This document shows, one piece after another, positions 1 to 9,600 of a stretch of DNA of 49,491 nt (position 1 is the first letter of the stretch; every line of letters starts with the position of its first letter). Made by a program: the position numbers and the translations under genes. The stretch comes from Flavobacteriia bacterium (GTDB taxonomy: Bacteria > Bacteroidota > Bacteroidia > Flavobacteriales_D > Crocinitomicaceae): NCBI GenBank assembly GCA_947455515.1, contig CANGOF010000008.1, positions 1 through 49,491 on the forward strand, in the 5' to 3' direction. Under the pieces are notes generated by a model. The model saw nothing but the letters and a program-made list of their open reading frames with translations. It made no database searches and was not told the DNA's origin.

Positions 1-109
1 TTACTGATATCTCCATGTGTTCTATTTCTTGAACGACTTGGAGTTTGAAACTCATTGAGTAATCACTTTGGGTGCGTTTTTCATAAACGACTTTTTCTGC
101 TTTTTCCAT
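1..109 (-). CDS. IS3-family transposase OrfA, N-terminal fragment cut by window edge
   Basis: The minus strand reads open from an ATG at 107-109 to the left edge, giving 36 residues that begin MEKAEKVVYEKRTQ and continue into a stretch with MSFKLQVVQEIE. This resembles the start of the helix-turn-helix OrfA protein of IS3-family elements common in Bacteroidota, which have a conserved 'SxxFKxxVVxEIE' opening. OrfA binds the element ends and is normally fused to the OrfB integrase by frameshifting. The rest lies outside the window, so intactness cannot be judged. The IS end should lie somewhere between 110 and 160, just outside the fabI terminator. The family call rests on a short segment only. 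Confidence 0.7.
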   Translation of the reverse strand, partial: MEKAEKVVYEKRTQSDYSMSFKLQVVQEIEHMEISV

Positions 110-160
110 AACGATAAAAATTATGTATCGCTATTTCAGGACTAGACAAACACCTAAATA

Positions 161-194
161 AAAAAGAGGTTGTCTTGATAGACAACCTCTTTTT
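161..194 (-). terminator. Rho-independent terminator of fabI (symmetric, possibly bidirectional)
   Basis: A perfect 14-base-pair stem (161-174 with 181-194) encloses a six-base loop (ttgata). It has A-runs on the left and T-runs on the right, so it can end transcription from either side. It sits 20 bases past the fabI stop codon and would also insulate fabI from the transposase gene at the window edge. Confidence 0.9.
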
Positions 195-213
195 TATTTA
201 CATTAAGTATTAA

Positions 214-1026
214 TTATTCTCCAAATTTTTCAATTACTTGTTGAGTTACACCAGTGTTAGAGAAACCTCCGTCATGGAATAGGTTTTGCATTGTCACATA
301 ACGTGTTAAGTCAGAGAACATAGAGACACAGTAATCAGCACATGCTAATGCAGATGCATTTCCTAGTGGAGACATTTGTTCTGAGAAGTTAATGAATTCA
401 TAGAATCCTTTAATACCCTGTCCAGCAGTTGTCATTGTAGGTGATTGAGAAATTGTATTTACACGAACTTTCTTTTTAATACCATAATGGTAACCAAACG
501 AACGTGTAATTGATTCTAACAACGATTTAGCATCTGCCATGTCATTATAATCTGGGAATATACGTTGTGCAGCGATATATGTCAACGCAACAACTGAACC
601 CCACTCATTCAACGCATCTAATTTATGTGCTGTAGCCAAAGTTTTGTGTAAAGAAATTGCGGAAACATCCATCGTTTGATTATAGAATTTATAATCATTT
701 TCAGTGTAATGCTTTCCTTTACGAACGTTTGGAGACATTCCGATCGAATGAAGTACAAAATCTATTTTACCGCCCAAAATTTCTTGCGCTTGTACGAATA
801 AATTCTCTAAATCTTCAACACTTGTTGCATCCGCTGGAATAACAGTTGCACCAGTCTTTTCAGCCAAATTATTAATTTCACCCATACGCATTGCGATTGG
901 TGCGTTAGTCAAAACGAATTGAGCACCTTCTTCGTGCGCTCTTTCAGCAACCTTCCAAGCAATTGATTGTTCGTTCAATGCTCCGAAAATAATACCTCTT
1001 TTACCTTTTAATAAATTATTTGCCAT
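214..1026 (-). CDS. fabI: Enoyl-[acyl-carrier-protein] reductase (NADH), FabI
   Basis: This 270-residue protein catalyses the last reduction of each fatty-acid elongation cycle, converting trans-2-enoyl-ACP to acyl-ACP with NADH in the cytosol. It is a short-chain dehydrogenase of the FabI type. The N-terminal nucleotide-binding region GIIFGALNEQSIAW (11-24) has the FabI-style spacing. The catalytic pair Tyr160-x6-Lys167 is present, with Tyr150 ten residues upstream, as in E. coli (Tyr146/Tyr156/Lys163). The length is typical. The gene is expressed alone: a full promoter (TTG, 18 bases, TATATTTG) lies just upstream at 1045-1073 and a strong terminator follows. FabI is the target of triclosan-type inhibitors in other bacteria. 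Confidence 0.96.
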   Translation of the reverse strand: MANNLLKGKRGIIFGALNEQSIAWKVAERAHEEGAQFVLTNAPIAMRMGEINNLAEKTGATVIPADATSVEDLENLFVQAQEILGGKIDFVLHSIGMSPNVRKGKHYTENDYKFYNQTMDVSAISLHKTLATAHKLDALNEWGSVVALTYIAAQRIFPDYNDMADAKSLLESITRSFGYHYGIKKKVRVNTISQSPTMTTAGQGIKGFYEFINFSEQMSPLGNASALACADYCVSMFSDLTRYVTMQNLFHDGGFSNTGVTQQVIEKFGE

Positions 1027-1044
1027 TTTATTTTGCTTTGGTTA

Positions 1045-1073
1045 CAAATATAGAAAGAAAAAACGTGTTACAA
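1045..1073 (-). promoter_or_regulatory. Promoter of fabI, Bacteroidota consensus
   Basis: Read on the minus strand, TTG (1071-1073) is followed after 18 bases by TATATTTG (1045-1052). This fits the Bacteroidota primary-sigma consensus TTG-N17 to 23-TAnnTTTG. The predicted start lies about 15 bases before the fabI ATG. The -33 element lies outside the coding sequence of the upstream MBL-fold gene by only one base: its stop codon is at 1068-1070, inside the spacer. Confidence 0.65.
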
Positions 1074-1844
1074 CACTATTTTGAGTCCGTCATATGCTGG
1101 GTAAACATTTGGAGGACATAAGTCTTGGATGTCATTATGTGTTCCAAACAAGTGTGAAATATGCGTTAAATATGCTTTTTCTGGATTTATCTCTTCAATC
1201 AATGCAAGCGCTTCCGTTAAATTAAAATGAGAAATGTGTTCTTCCAAACGCAAAGCATTCACGATTAACACTTTTACACCTTTCAACTTTTCTTTTTCTT
1301 CTATTGAAATTGTTTTGGCATCCGTAATGTATGCAAAATCATTAATTCGATAAGCTAACACCGGCATTTTATAATGCATTACCTCGATTGGTTGAACCAT
1401 TAAATCACCTGGTAAAATAAACTTTTCTTTATTTATTGTATGTAACTTAATTAATGGAACTCCAGGATATTTATCTTCATCAAAAACATAATGAAACTCT
1501 CTACGTAAAGCTATTTCAACTCTTTCCGAACAATACACTTCCATATCACGTTCCTCTTTGAAATTGAAAGCCCTAACATCATCTAAACCACTGATATGAT
1601 CTTTGTGTTCGTGTGTAAATAACACTGCCCTTAGCGTTTGAACATTTTCTCGTAACATTTGGTAACGGAAATCAGGACCAGTATCAATTACAAAATTTTC
1701 ATTATTGTATGAAATTAAGATAGAACATCTTAAACGTTTATCATTGTGATTATTAGAAGTACATACCTTACAACTACAAGCAATCACAGGTACTCCTTGA
1801 GAAGTTCCAGAACCTAAAACCGTTATTTGCAAAGGTAGGTTCAT
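1068..1844 (-). CDS. MBL-fold metallohydrolase, PhnP-like
   Basis: This 258-residue protein has a metallo-beta-lactamase fold. Metal ligands are visible: the HEHKDH motif (His78, His80, Asp82, His83), His157, Asp175 and a late THISH segment with His228 and His231. The N-terminus carries GSGTSQGVPV and a Cys-rich CSCKVC segment (23-28). Both are typical of the PhnP/cyclic phosphodiesterase branch, where the cysteines bind a structural zinc. The likely role is hydrolysis of a cyclic or phosphodiester substrate, but the substrate is not predictable and no phosphonate genes are nearby. Its stop-start junction with the upstream DUF423 gene leaves no gap, so they are probably co-transcribed with recN. 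Confidence 0.85.
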   Translation of the reverse strand: MNLPLQITVLGSGTSQGVPVIACSCKVCTSNNHNDKRLRCSILISYNNENFVIDTGPDFRYQMLRENVQTLRAVLFTHEHKDHISGLDDVRAFNFKEERDMEVYCSERVEIALRREFHYVFDEDKYPGVPLIKLHTINKEKFILPGDLMVQPIEVMHYKMPVLAYRINDFAYITDAKTISIEEKEKLKGVKVLIVNALRLEEHISHFNLTEALALIEEINPEKAYLTHISHLFGTHNDIQDLCPPNVYPAYDGLKIVL

Positions 1845-2249
1845 TTAAATTGTCTTTTTGATTTGAATTAATTTCACCAACAAAGTTAACCATCCAGAAA
1901 TCATAAACAATCCTCCAATCGGAGTTAAAGGGCCGAAAATTTTTCCCAAATTAACATCAAGCAATTCTTTAAAAACCAACATATAAATAGATCCAGAAAA
2001 GATAAATACTCCACTAATTAATAAACGATACACAATTTTCAAACTAAAATTGAATTTATCACTTATAGCAATAAGACTAAGTAATGCTATTCCATGGTAC
2101 ATTTGATACTTCACTCCTACTTCAAAGGAAGATAATTTCTCAACAGAAAGTACTTTTTCAAGAGCATGAGCGCCTAACGCACCTAAAATTATTGCGCTTA
2201 CAATAAAAAGTATTGCGATTAAGGTGATATTTCTATCTAAATTATTCAT
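1845..2249 (-). CDS. DUF423 family inner-membrane protein
   Basis: A 134-residue hydrophobic protein with about four membrane segments (roughly 8-30, 50-65, 72-95, 105-128). The GALGAHAL motif near residue 23 and the YQMYHGIALL stretch near residue 48 are the signature of the DUF423 (YgdD-like) family. Its function is unknown. It starts one base after the recN stop codon and its own stop abuts the ATG of the MBL-fold gene, so the three form a tight operon. Confidence 0.85.
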   Translation of the reverse strand: MNNLDRNITLIAILFIVSAIILGALGAHALEKVLSVEKLSSFEVGVKYQMYHGIALLSLIAISDKFNFSLKIVYRLLISGVFIFSGSIYMLVFKELLDVNLGKIFGPLTPIGGLFMISGWLTLLVKLIQIKKTI

Positions 2250-2250
2250 A

Positions 2251-3909
2251 TTAATTCATTAAAGCTTTAGCATTTTCAAGTGCTGCTTGATTTATATTAT
2301 CACCACTCATTAATCGAGCAATTTCTTCAATGCGATCTTCCTTAGAAAGTGTTAAAACTTCCGTAGTAGTTACATCAGAATCATGTGACTTAGAAACTTT
2401 TAGATGATTCTCTCCTTTTCCTGCTACTTGTGGGAGATGTGTAATTGCAAAAATTTGCATGTATTCACCCATTTTTTGAAGAATATTTCCAATTTTCTGA
2501 GCAACCTCACCTGATACTCCCGTATCGATTTCATCAAAAATAAGAGTAGGTAATTGTTTTTTAGCAGAAATTAGGTACTGAAATGCTAACATCACACGAG
2601 ATAATTCCCCACCACTTGCTGCTTTTTCTATTGGTAATGGTAACACCCCTTTATTTGGCGAAAACAACAATCTCATTTCAGTAAAACCATTTACAGATAA
2701 TTTTGTTGTTTTATTTAATTCAAAAACAATTTGTGTATGTGGTAATTTTAATTCTCTAAGTAAATCAACCATTTGAATTTGAATCCTTTTTGATTTATCC
2801 TTTCTTTCTTCGTCTAATATTTCAGCCTTTTTAATCAGTTCAACCTCTAATTTTTGCAATTGATTTTTTAATTCATTAATATCATTTTCTAATTCTTCAA
2901 CAGATAATTGAGAATTGGATAGTTCTTCATATATCCCAATTAAAACTTCTTGATTAAGTGCATTATGCTTTCTCAATGATGCATTAAACAAATCTAATTT
3001 TAACGTTAACAATTCTTTTTGTTCAGGATTGACCTCTAATTCATCCAAACTTTCTAATGCCTCATTTCCTATATCAGCAATTTCTAAAAACGATTCCCTA
3101 AATCGATTTGCCAATTCATCCAATTGTGGATAAAGCCCTGATAATTTATCCAATTTAGACTTTACTAATCCTAAAAGATTAAAAGCATTTGTTGTTGCTC
3201 CTTCATCCGTAAGTTGATCGATTAGAACAGCAAAGCCTACCTTTATATCTTCACTATTTTCGATAGCCTTCAATTCTGTTTCAACTTCTAGGAAATTTGT
3301 CGAATAAAGTTCCAATTTATCTAACTCTTCTACTTGAAACTTTGTGTAATCAACATTTAACAAAGCGAACTTCAAGGATTCTTCCTTCGTTTGAATCGTA
3401 TTCTGAAGTTTTTTATAGGAACTAAAAAGTGAATTAAATTCATTTTTTAAATCAATTGTCCCGCCTAATATATCTAACAATTCCATTTGGAAATCGTTAC
3501 TTTTTAAGTCAATTGTGTGGTGTTGAGAATGAATATGTATCAATTTTTTAGCTAACTCTTTGAGTAAACTTAATTGAACAGGGGTATCATTCACAAAAGC
3601 ACGAGATTTTCCTTGAGAAGAAATTTCCCTACGTACAATTGTTTCTTCGTTAAAATCAAGTTCATTTTGCTCAAAAAAAGTTTGTAATCCGAAATTCTGT
3701 ATTTTAAAAACTGCTTCAACCACTGTTTTTTCTTCCTTATTACGAATTACAGAATAATCTGCTCTCTCACCTAAAATAAGATACAAAGCACCCAATAAAA
3801 TGGACTTTCCTGAACCAGTCTCTCCAGTAATTACCGTAAATCCTTTTGAAAAATCGAGTGTTACTTTTTCGATTAGAGCAAAATTTTGTATATATAAAGA
3901 ACTAAGCAT
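2251..3909 (-). CDS. recN: DNA repair protein RecN
   Basis: RecN is an SMC-like ATPase that acts at DNA double-strand breaks to hold or bridge ends before recombination. The 552-residue protein has the expected order: Walker A GETGSGKS at 29-36, a long central coiled-coil region (about 155-370, rich in Glu, Lys and Leu), the ABC signature ASGGELSRVMLAF starting at 431, and Walker B LIFDEIDTGVSG at 456-467. The length matches the family (about 550). Its start codon overlaps the stop of the upstream PorD-like gene by one base, indicating translational coupling. Confidence 0.96.
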   Translation of the reverse strand: MLSSLYIQNFALIEKVTLDFSKGFTVITGETGSGKSILLGALYLILGERADYSVIRNKEEKTVVEAVFKIQNFGLQTFFEQNELDFNEETIVRREISSQGKSRAFVNDTPVQLSLLKELAKKLIHIHSQHHTIDLKSNDFQMELLDILGGTIDLKNEFNSLFSSYKKLQNTIQTKEESLKFALLNVDYTKFQVEELDKLELYSTNFLEVETELKAIENSEDIKVGFAVLIDQLTDEGATTNAFNLLGLVKSKLDKLSGLYPQLDELANRFRESFLEIADIGNEALESLDELEVNPEQKELLTLKLDLFNASLRKHNALNQEVLIGIYEELSNSQLSVEELENDINELKNQLQKLEVELIKKAEILDEERKDKSKRIQIQMVDLLRELKLPHTQIVFELNKTTKLSVNGFTEMRLLFSPNKGVLPLPIEKAASGGELSRVMLAFQYLISAKKQLPTLIFDEIDTGVSGEVAQKIGNILQKMGEYMQIFAITHLPQVAGKGENHLKVSKSHDSDVTTTEVLTLSKEDRIEEIARLMSGDNINQAALENAKALMN

Positions 3910-4814
3910 TAGTTAAGAATCTCTTGGTATTTAGATGAGTTAATAGGATCTAATTTTTTTAGCAGATTTACCAACTCTGTTTTTTCTGCCAATGTAGCAT
4001 CATAAAATAAATTTTTCAACTCTAATGTTTTAGCTTGAACAAAAATCGTTACATTTATTGAGCTTGGTCTTGTTGTTGCTATTTTAGATAATTTATTTAG
4101 AGAGCTAAACATATTCTTCCTCGCAGCTTCTTTATTTTCATATAATTGATCCAATCCTTTACGATTATATTCATAATTACATTCTCTAAGTGGTTCAAAC
4201 AATTGATGTAAGGTATTGTCTATTAACCAATATCTATTCTTTTTAGAAGATTCATTTGACATCCATCCTTTAATATTTGAAGATTGAGCATTTGAAACAA
4301 TCTGTTGTGCTTCAATAAAATAAGGAGTACCTCCTTTTGGCGACATCGAATCATAATCAATACCTAAAATATAGTAAGCATAAAATGCAAGAACTGAAGT
4401 TATATTATCTCTAAATTGGTTTGGTGCATATATCAGAACAGAATTTCTTGAAAAAGGAAACGATATATCCATATCTACAAAATTAAATGCAGTAGAATTG
4501 TATGTGCTTTTAAATACTGGTCGAGAAGATTGAATTTGCATTGTACCTTCGTAAACACCTGGTGTAGGAATTGCATTAATTTGAATTTGTATGTTACAAT
4601 TAATTCTTTCTTCAACATTAAATTTATCCTTTGTCCATTTTGTGTTATTCATAAACTCAAAAACAGTTTGTTTCATCTGAGTAAGAATCTCTTGTTCTAC
4701 CGAAGATACTTCCAATTTTGAATCATTAACAACTGTTACTTGACAATTTAATTCCTGAGAAAAAAAATGACTTGAAAAAAAACAAATTGATAGAATTAAA
4801 AAAAAACGATACAT
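3909..4814 (-). CDS. porD: DUF4835 family protein, PorD-like type IX secretion factor
   Basis: A 301-residue exported protein with a signal peptide (1-19, cleavage near FFSQE). The body fits DUF4835, a Bacteroidota-only family that has been named PorD because of its link with the type IX secretion system. Recognisable blocks include the LNCQVTVV segment just after the signal peptide and the FYAYYILGIDYDSMSPKGG block near 145-163. Its biochemical role is not known. In many Flavobacteriia this gene lies between coaBC and recN. Here the recN neighbour is kept but coaBC is 33 kb away. The name porD follows the family naming and is the less certain part. Confidence 0.75.
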   Translation of the reverse strand: MYRFFLILSICFFSSHFFSQELNCQVTVVNDSKLEVSSVEQEILTQMKQTVFEFMNNTKWTKDKFNVEERINCNIQIQINAIPTPGVYEGTMQIQSSRPVFKSTYNSTAFNFVDMDISFPFSRNSVLIYAPNQFRDNITSVLAFYAYYILGIDYDSMSPKGGTPYFIEAQQIVSNAQSSNIKGWMSNESSKKNRYWLIDNTLHQLFEPLRECNYEYNRKGLDQLYENKEAARKNMFSSLNKLSKIATTRPSSINVTIFVQAKTLELKNLFYDATLAEKTELVNLLKKLDPINSSKYQEILN

Positions 4815-4873
4815 AGTCTAATTTTGTGTTATTAAAATTAAACAAAAAAAGTGTTAATAGTATAAGTAAAACC

Positions 4874-5356
4874 TTATTTTTTATCTAATAAACAGGAAGC
4901 ATACGCTTTAATCGCTTTTGACTCACCAAAGGAATCAACCTTTTCATGTGTTGATGCTTTTATAGAAATTTCTTCTGGCGTTACTTTTAGTAAATCAGCA
5001 ATAATCTTTTGCATTTTAGGAACATGAGGATTTACTTTTGGTTTTTCTAAAATAACTGTACAATCAATATTTACAACCGAAAATCCTTTTTTATTTATTA
5101 AACCAACTACTCTTGAAAGTAAAATCGTACTATCTATTCCTTTATATTGTGAGTCAGTATCAGAAAAATGAAAACCAATATCTCTCAAATTAGCTGCTCC
5201 TAATAACGCATCACAAATAGCGTGTAATAATACATCCGCATCCGAATGCCCAATAGCTCCAAAAGTTGAAGGTATTTCAACTCCTCCAACAACTAAACGA
5301 AACCCTTCACCTAAACGATGAACATCCACTCCATAACCAATTCTTAATGAAGACAT
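4874..5356 (-). CDS. ispF: 2-C-methyl-D-erythritol 2,4-cyclodiphosphate synthase
   Basis: IspF closes the cyclic diphosphate in the methylerythritol phosphate route to isoprenoids, releasing CMP. The 160-residue length is standard. Zinc ligands Asp11 and His13 lie in the GYGVDVHRL motif and His45 in the GHSDADVLLHAICDAL block. The FHFSDTDSQYKG loop and the C-terminal STHEKVDSFG segment are also typical. Only one base separates it from the end of porV, so it is probably translated from the porU-porV transcript. Confidence 0.97.
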   Translation of the reverse strand: MSSLRIGYGVDVHRLGEGFRLVVGGVEIPSTFGAIGHSDADVLLHAICDALLGAANLRDIGFHFSDTDSQYKGIDSTILLSRVVGLINKKGFSVVNIDCTVILEKPKVNPHVPKMQKIIADLLKVTPEEISIKASTHEKVDSFGESKAIKAYASCLLDKK

Positions 5357-5357
5357 C

Positions 5358-6584
5358 TTACTCTTGATTAGAATTAATAGTAAATAGTAAGGAAAAACGA
5401 AGTGTATTAGCTAAAGGGCTATTTCTTGAAAGAGCAGCAATATAAGACATATCTATTTGCATTATATTATATTTTAAACCAACTCCAAATGTAAAGAATT
5501 GTCTTCCGCCTTTGTTACTACTCTCATGAAAATAACCTCCTCTTACAGCTAAAACTTTATTATAATTATATTCTATACCGCCTGAAATAGTAATTTCACT
5601 TAATTCCTCTTTTAATCTTGATCCTTTTACAATTTTTGCTTTACCATCTACTAAAATAGGTTTATTAGTAGCATCATAAACTATTTGACCTGGTGCATCT
5701 GAAAAAGATTGAAGAACACCAGATATAACACCTACATTATTTGACTTACCAGCAATCATATTTCCTTGATAATAAATTGGTGGTGTTGGAACCAAAAGCT
5801 TCTGTAAATCTAAAGTAAATGTCATACTATTATAAGCATCCATTTTCATTAGGTAAGATCCTCCTAACTTCATATTCATCGGCAAAAAATCACTCGAAGC
5901 AAGCGATGAATATGATATTTTATTTCCTATATTATTCATTGTTGCTCCCAATCTTAATTCTCCGTCTTTACCTCCCCAATTTATATCCGTGTTTTGATAC
6001 ATAAAAGATAAATCAGCAGCACCAGCGACACCTGCTTGAGTCTGTGCGCCAGCAACAATCATTCCTCCCGTCAAATTTGAATAAGCAAACTTACCATTCA
6101 CTCCTAAACTAAATTTATCCGATAATTTCAATGCATAACCAATTACTGCTTCTTGTTCTGAGGGTTTATCCGGACGTAAAATAGTACCCTGGTCATTCGT
6201 ATAAGTTATTTCCCCTAAAGTAAATTGTCTGAAAGCAAAAGTTAAGGCATTACGATCATTAAATTTACGATACCCAGCTAAGTAATATAGGTTAATATCG
6301 TTAGTTAATTGTCTTAACCAAGGCACGATGGAACCACCGATTTCCATTTTATTTTTTGAAAAACTAATCCCTGCAGTATTCCAATAAATAGAATTTGCAT
6401 TTGGACTCAATGCTGTTCCTGCATCGCCTAAACCTCCAGAACGTGAGTCTGGATTAATACTTAGAAAAGGCATTGCGGTTGTAATCGCATTTAATTGAAG
6501 TGAATTTTGATTTACCGTTGTATTTTGACCAAATACAAAAACACCATAAAGCGATGCGATAATTAAAAAGAAATATTTAAACAT
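5358..6584 (-). CDS. porV: Type IX secretion outer-membrane shuttle protein PorV
   Basis: PorV is an outer-membrane beta-barrel of the FadL type that carries type IX substrates from the translocon to the PorU sortase. The protein (408 residues from the chosen start) has a signal peptide ending near VFVFGQ. It then has the diagnostic PorV N-terminal block with AITTAMPFLSINPDSRSGGLGDAG, and alternating beta-strand sequence to the C-terminus ending in FSLLFTINSNQE. I chose the ATG at 6582-6584 (MFKYFF) rather than the one at 6591-6593. A TATATTTG element at 6601-6608 would leave almost no leader for the longer form. It lies 48 bases after porU, so it can be read with porU or from its own promoter. 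Confidence 0.93.
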   Translation of the reverse strand: MFKYFFLIIASLYGVFVFGQNTTVNQNSLQLNAITTAMPFLSINPDSRSGGLGDAGTALSPNANSIYWNTAGISFSKNKMEIGGSIVPWLRQLTNDINLYYLAGYRKFNDRNALTFAFRQFTLGEITYTNDQGTILRPDKPSEQEAVIGYALKLSDKFSLGVNGKFAYSNLTGGMIVAGAQTQAGVAGAADLSFMYQNTDINWGGKDGELRLGATMNNIGNKISYSSLASSDFLPMNMKLGGSYLMKMDAYNSMTFTLDLQKLLVPTPPIYYQGNMIAGKSNNVGVISGVLQSFSDAPGQIVYDATNKPILVDGKAKIVKGSRLKEELSEITISGGIEYNYNKVLAVRGGYFHESSNKGGRQFFTFGVGLKYNIMQIDMSYIAALSRNSPLANTLRFSLLFTINSNQE

Positions 6585-6600
6585 AATTTTCATTGTTGAG

Positions 6601-6608
6601 CAAATATA
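6601..6608 (-). promoter_or_regulatory. Putative -7 element before porV
   Basis: TATATTTG on the minus strand matches the Bacteroidota -7 consensus TAnnTTTG. No TTG stands at the expected -33 distance, so activity is uncertain. Its position favours the inner porV start codon, 13 or so bases downstream of the predicted transcription start. Confidence 0.45.
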
Positions 6609-6641
6609 AACGTAAAAAATAGAAATTTATTATATCTAAAA

Positions 6642-9600
6642 TTATAAGATTACAATTTTTTCTATTTTACTTGAAATTTCACCTGATATATTTTTTACCA
6701 TTAATCTATAAACGTATACTCCCTTAGCTAATTTATCACCAAAATCATCCGTTCCATCCCACTGTATTCCTTCGGATCTAAAACCTTGTTGATGGATTAA
6801 TGATTGAATAGTTTTTACTAACCTTCCAGATGTAGTGTAAATTTGAATCTGCGCTTCTAATTGATTACAAACTTGATTATGCTCAAAATAAAAATGCGTA
6901 CTTGTAGTAAATGGATTCGGATAATTAAGAACATGAAACAACTCGAATTTATCTTTTTTATGAACTATAAAATCTAATATTGATTCAGTAGGATTATTAT
7001 AAACATCCCAAACTTTTACTTTTAAATTATGCCTTCCTTCTGTCAAACCTTTAAAATCATATACAATACTTCCTTTCTGATAAGAATCTAAACTTGAAAC
7101 ATAATAATTATTTAACAAAATTGGTGTAGAAATATTGTTATCCATTATAGCGATAGCGTCATGACCTATACCATTACCGATTGTATTAAGTCCACTTTCA
7201 TCTTCAATATGAATAATTAATTTAGGCGAGTCATTGGTCAAACCATTATTGACAAAATGTTGGTCATTTAAATACATGTTTATTTTAGGTCCTAAAGAAT
7301 CTTTTACTACAGCATTATTAATTCCACCTACAATAAACCTCTTTTCACTCCCTATACCATCCGTAACACTATCATTTAAATAAAGTGAAATTTTACCATT
7401 ACCAAATGAGTAATCAATATCTTTTGGAGCAATAAAAGAAACTGAGAATCTTCCTTGAACAACCTTCGACCTACCTTTAAACAATATGTTTTCCTGATTA
7501 TCAAAAGGAATAATTGGCGATTTTAAATCTTGACCTAAAGTTTGTATCTTTTTAGGTTTATCGAATACACGAACAGAAACTTCTCCATTCATCAATAAAT
7601 TTGAGCCAAATTGATCTTCAATGTGACCACTAAATTGAACTTTAGATAAAGCCTTAATTGTATCTAATTTTTTTAAAATTGAAATACCATTTATGCTATC
7701 TATAACAACTCTTTGTCTAGGCAAAGCTATTCTCAAAGCTGGATCACCTATCAGGGTAAAACTATGTTTGTTTACATCCGAAGCTACACCATTTTTTGTT
7801 CTTCGAATTATTTCACCAAAAGTAAGAGGACGCTTTTCATTATCTCTTTCAAAAACATTTTTGTAAAAACTTAGTCCTGAAGCTGTATTTACACTAAAAA
7901 AAACAGGTCGTGTTGTGGTCATTAATGCAATCGCACCTCCATTTGGATTTAAAGACATCCATTCACCAGCAGATATCCTGCCAGGGTCATCATATTTTGT
8001 AAATTCACAAGTAGAAGAAACGAATAGACATAATTTAGTAAAATTATTCCAAGAATTAATTTGAGGAATTGTAATAATACGTTCTTCAGCTGCACCGACT
8101 TCTCCTCCATGTCCTGTATATTCAACAATTAACGCTCCTTTATTTACAGCATCATCAATCGCATTATTTACATCAGGATAACGTTCACCTCCAGCCATTG
8201 TAATCTGTTTAAATGCATCACAATAAATTTTTTCATCATTCATTTCAGGATGATTAATACTATTAAAATTATACTGCGGTTCACTATCATTTAATACAAA
8301 ATATCCATTCTCCTCATCATCCGAAATTTGAACATAATTCGTCCTCCAATCACCAAAAGAAGAAGTTGAAATTGAACCACAACAAGTAATAGTGTCAGAA
8401 ATATCTCCTTGTTTTATATACTGATCAATTTTAGCGATTTGTTGATTCGCCATATTTATTGATGATATCAATAATCGGCCAACTCCAATTTCCATAGAGT
8501 CTTTAGCATAAATGGAACCATCATCAGCCAAAATCCCAAAATAATCATCCGAAACCATAGCATTTAAATGGTCTTCAGAATTTAAAAATTGATAGGTAGG
8601 AACCCAATAATTATTATTAGCTATTCGATTTTTAGGGTCAAATGTACCATCTCCAAATAACAATAAATTTTTCAATGAATTAGAACTATTATCTTTAAAT
8701 CGATCATAAAACATTTTAGCACATAGTTTTATTGCTGTTGGATCAACAGAACCACTTGAAAATTCATTATAAATCTGATCTAATGTTAATACATGTACTT
8801 TATCTCCAAGTTTTTCATGAATTTTAGCCAATCGAGTAGCAGGTTCAATAAACTCAGTTGGAGTAATTATTAACATATCTGCAAATGATAGACCATGAAT
8901 ATTTTGATATGCTACCTTAGATACAAAAGTTGGTATATTCAATGAAGAGAATGAAGAAACTGCAAATTCACGAAGTGAATCTGTTTCAGAAACGAAATTA
9001 TACCCATTTAACACTTCTTTTAACTTAATCGATTGAAAAGACGTTCGATCAGTAACGTCCCATATAAAAACAGGTTCATTTGAAACAATCGTGAATTCAG
9101 TTACATTATTAAAACCAACCGTTTTTTGATCCCGAATACTAAACTGAACGCCAAAAAATCGAGTTAAAATACGCGCATTAATTTCTAACTTATCAAAATA
9201 AAATTTAACTGTTGGATTATTCCTTATAAGTTCGAAATCAAATTGTAATTTAGAATTCGAAGTTGTAACAAAAAAATCATTTTGAAGTCTAACAAAATCT
9301 GAAGAAACAGTTGGTAAAAAAGTTTTCGATACTAAACTACCATCCAAATTTACAGAAATAAAACTTCCATTTTGAGAAGAATTTGTTGCACCAGAAAAAG
9401 AACATGAAATAGTAGAAAGTGGAGGACTAGGTAAATTAAAATCAATATGATACTTTAATTGATTATCAAACAACTCACCATACCATCTTTGGCCCCCGTT
9501 TACTATTGAAGTGTCTTCCAATTCATGAATATCATAATAATCATAACTGGAAGAAAAATTTGTAACATCTTTAGTAGTTGAATAAGGTAAAACAGTAAGT

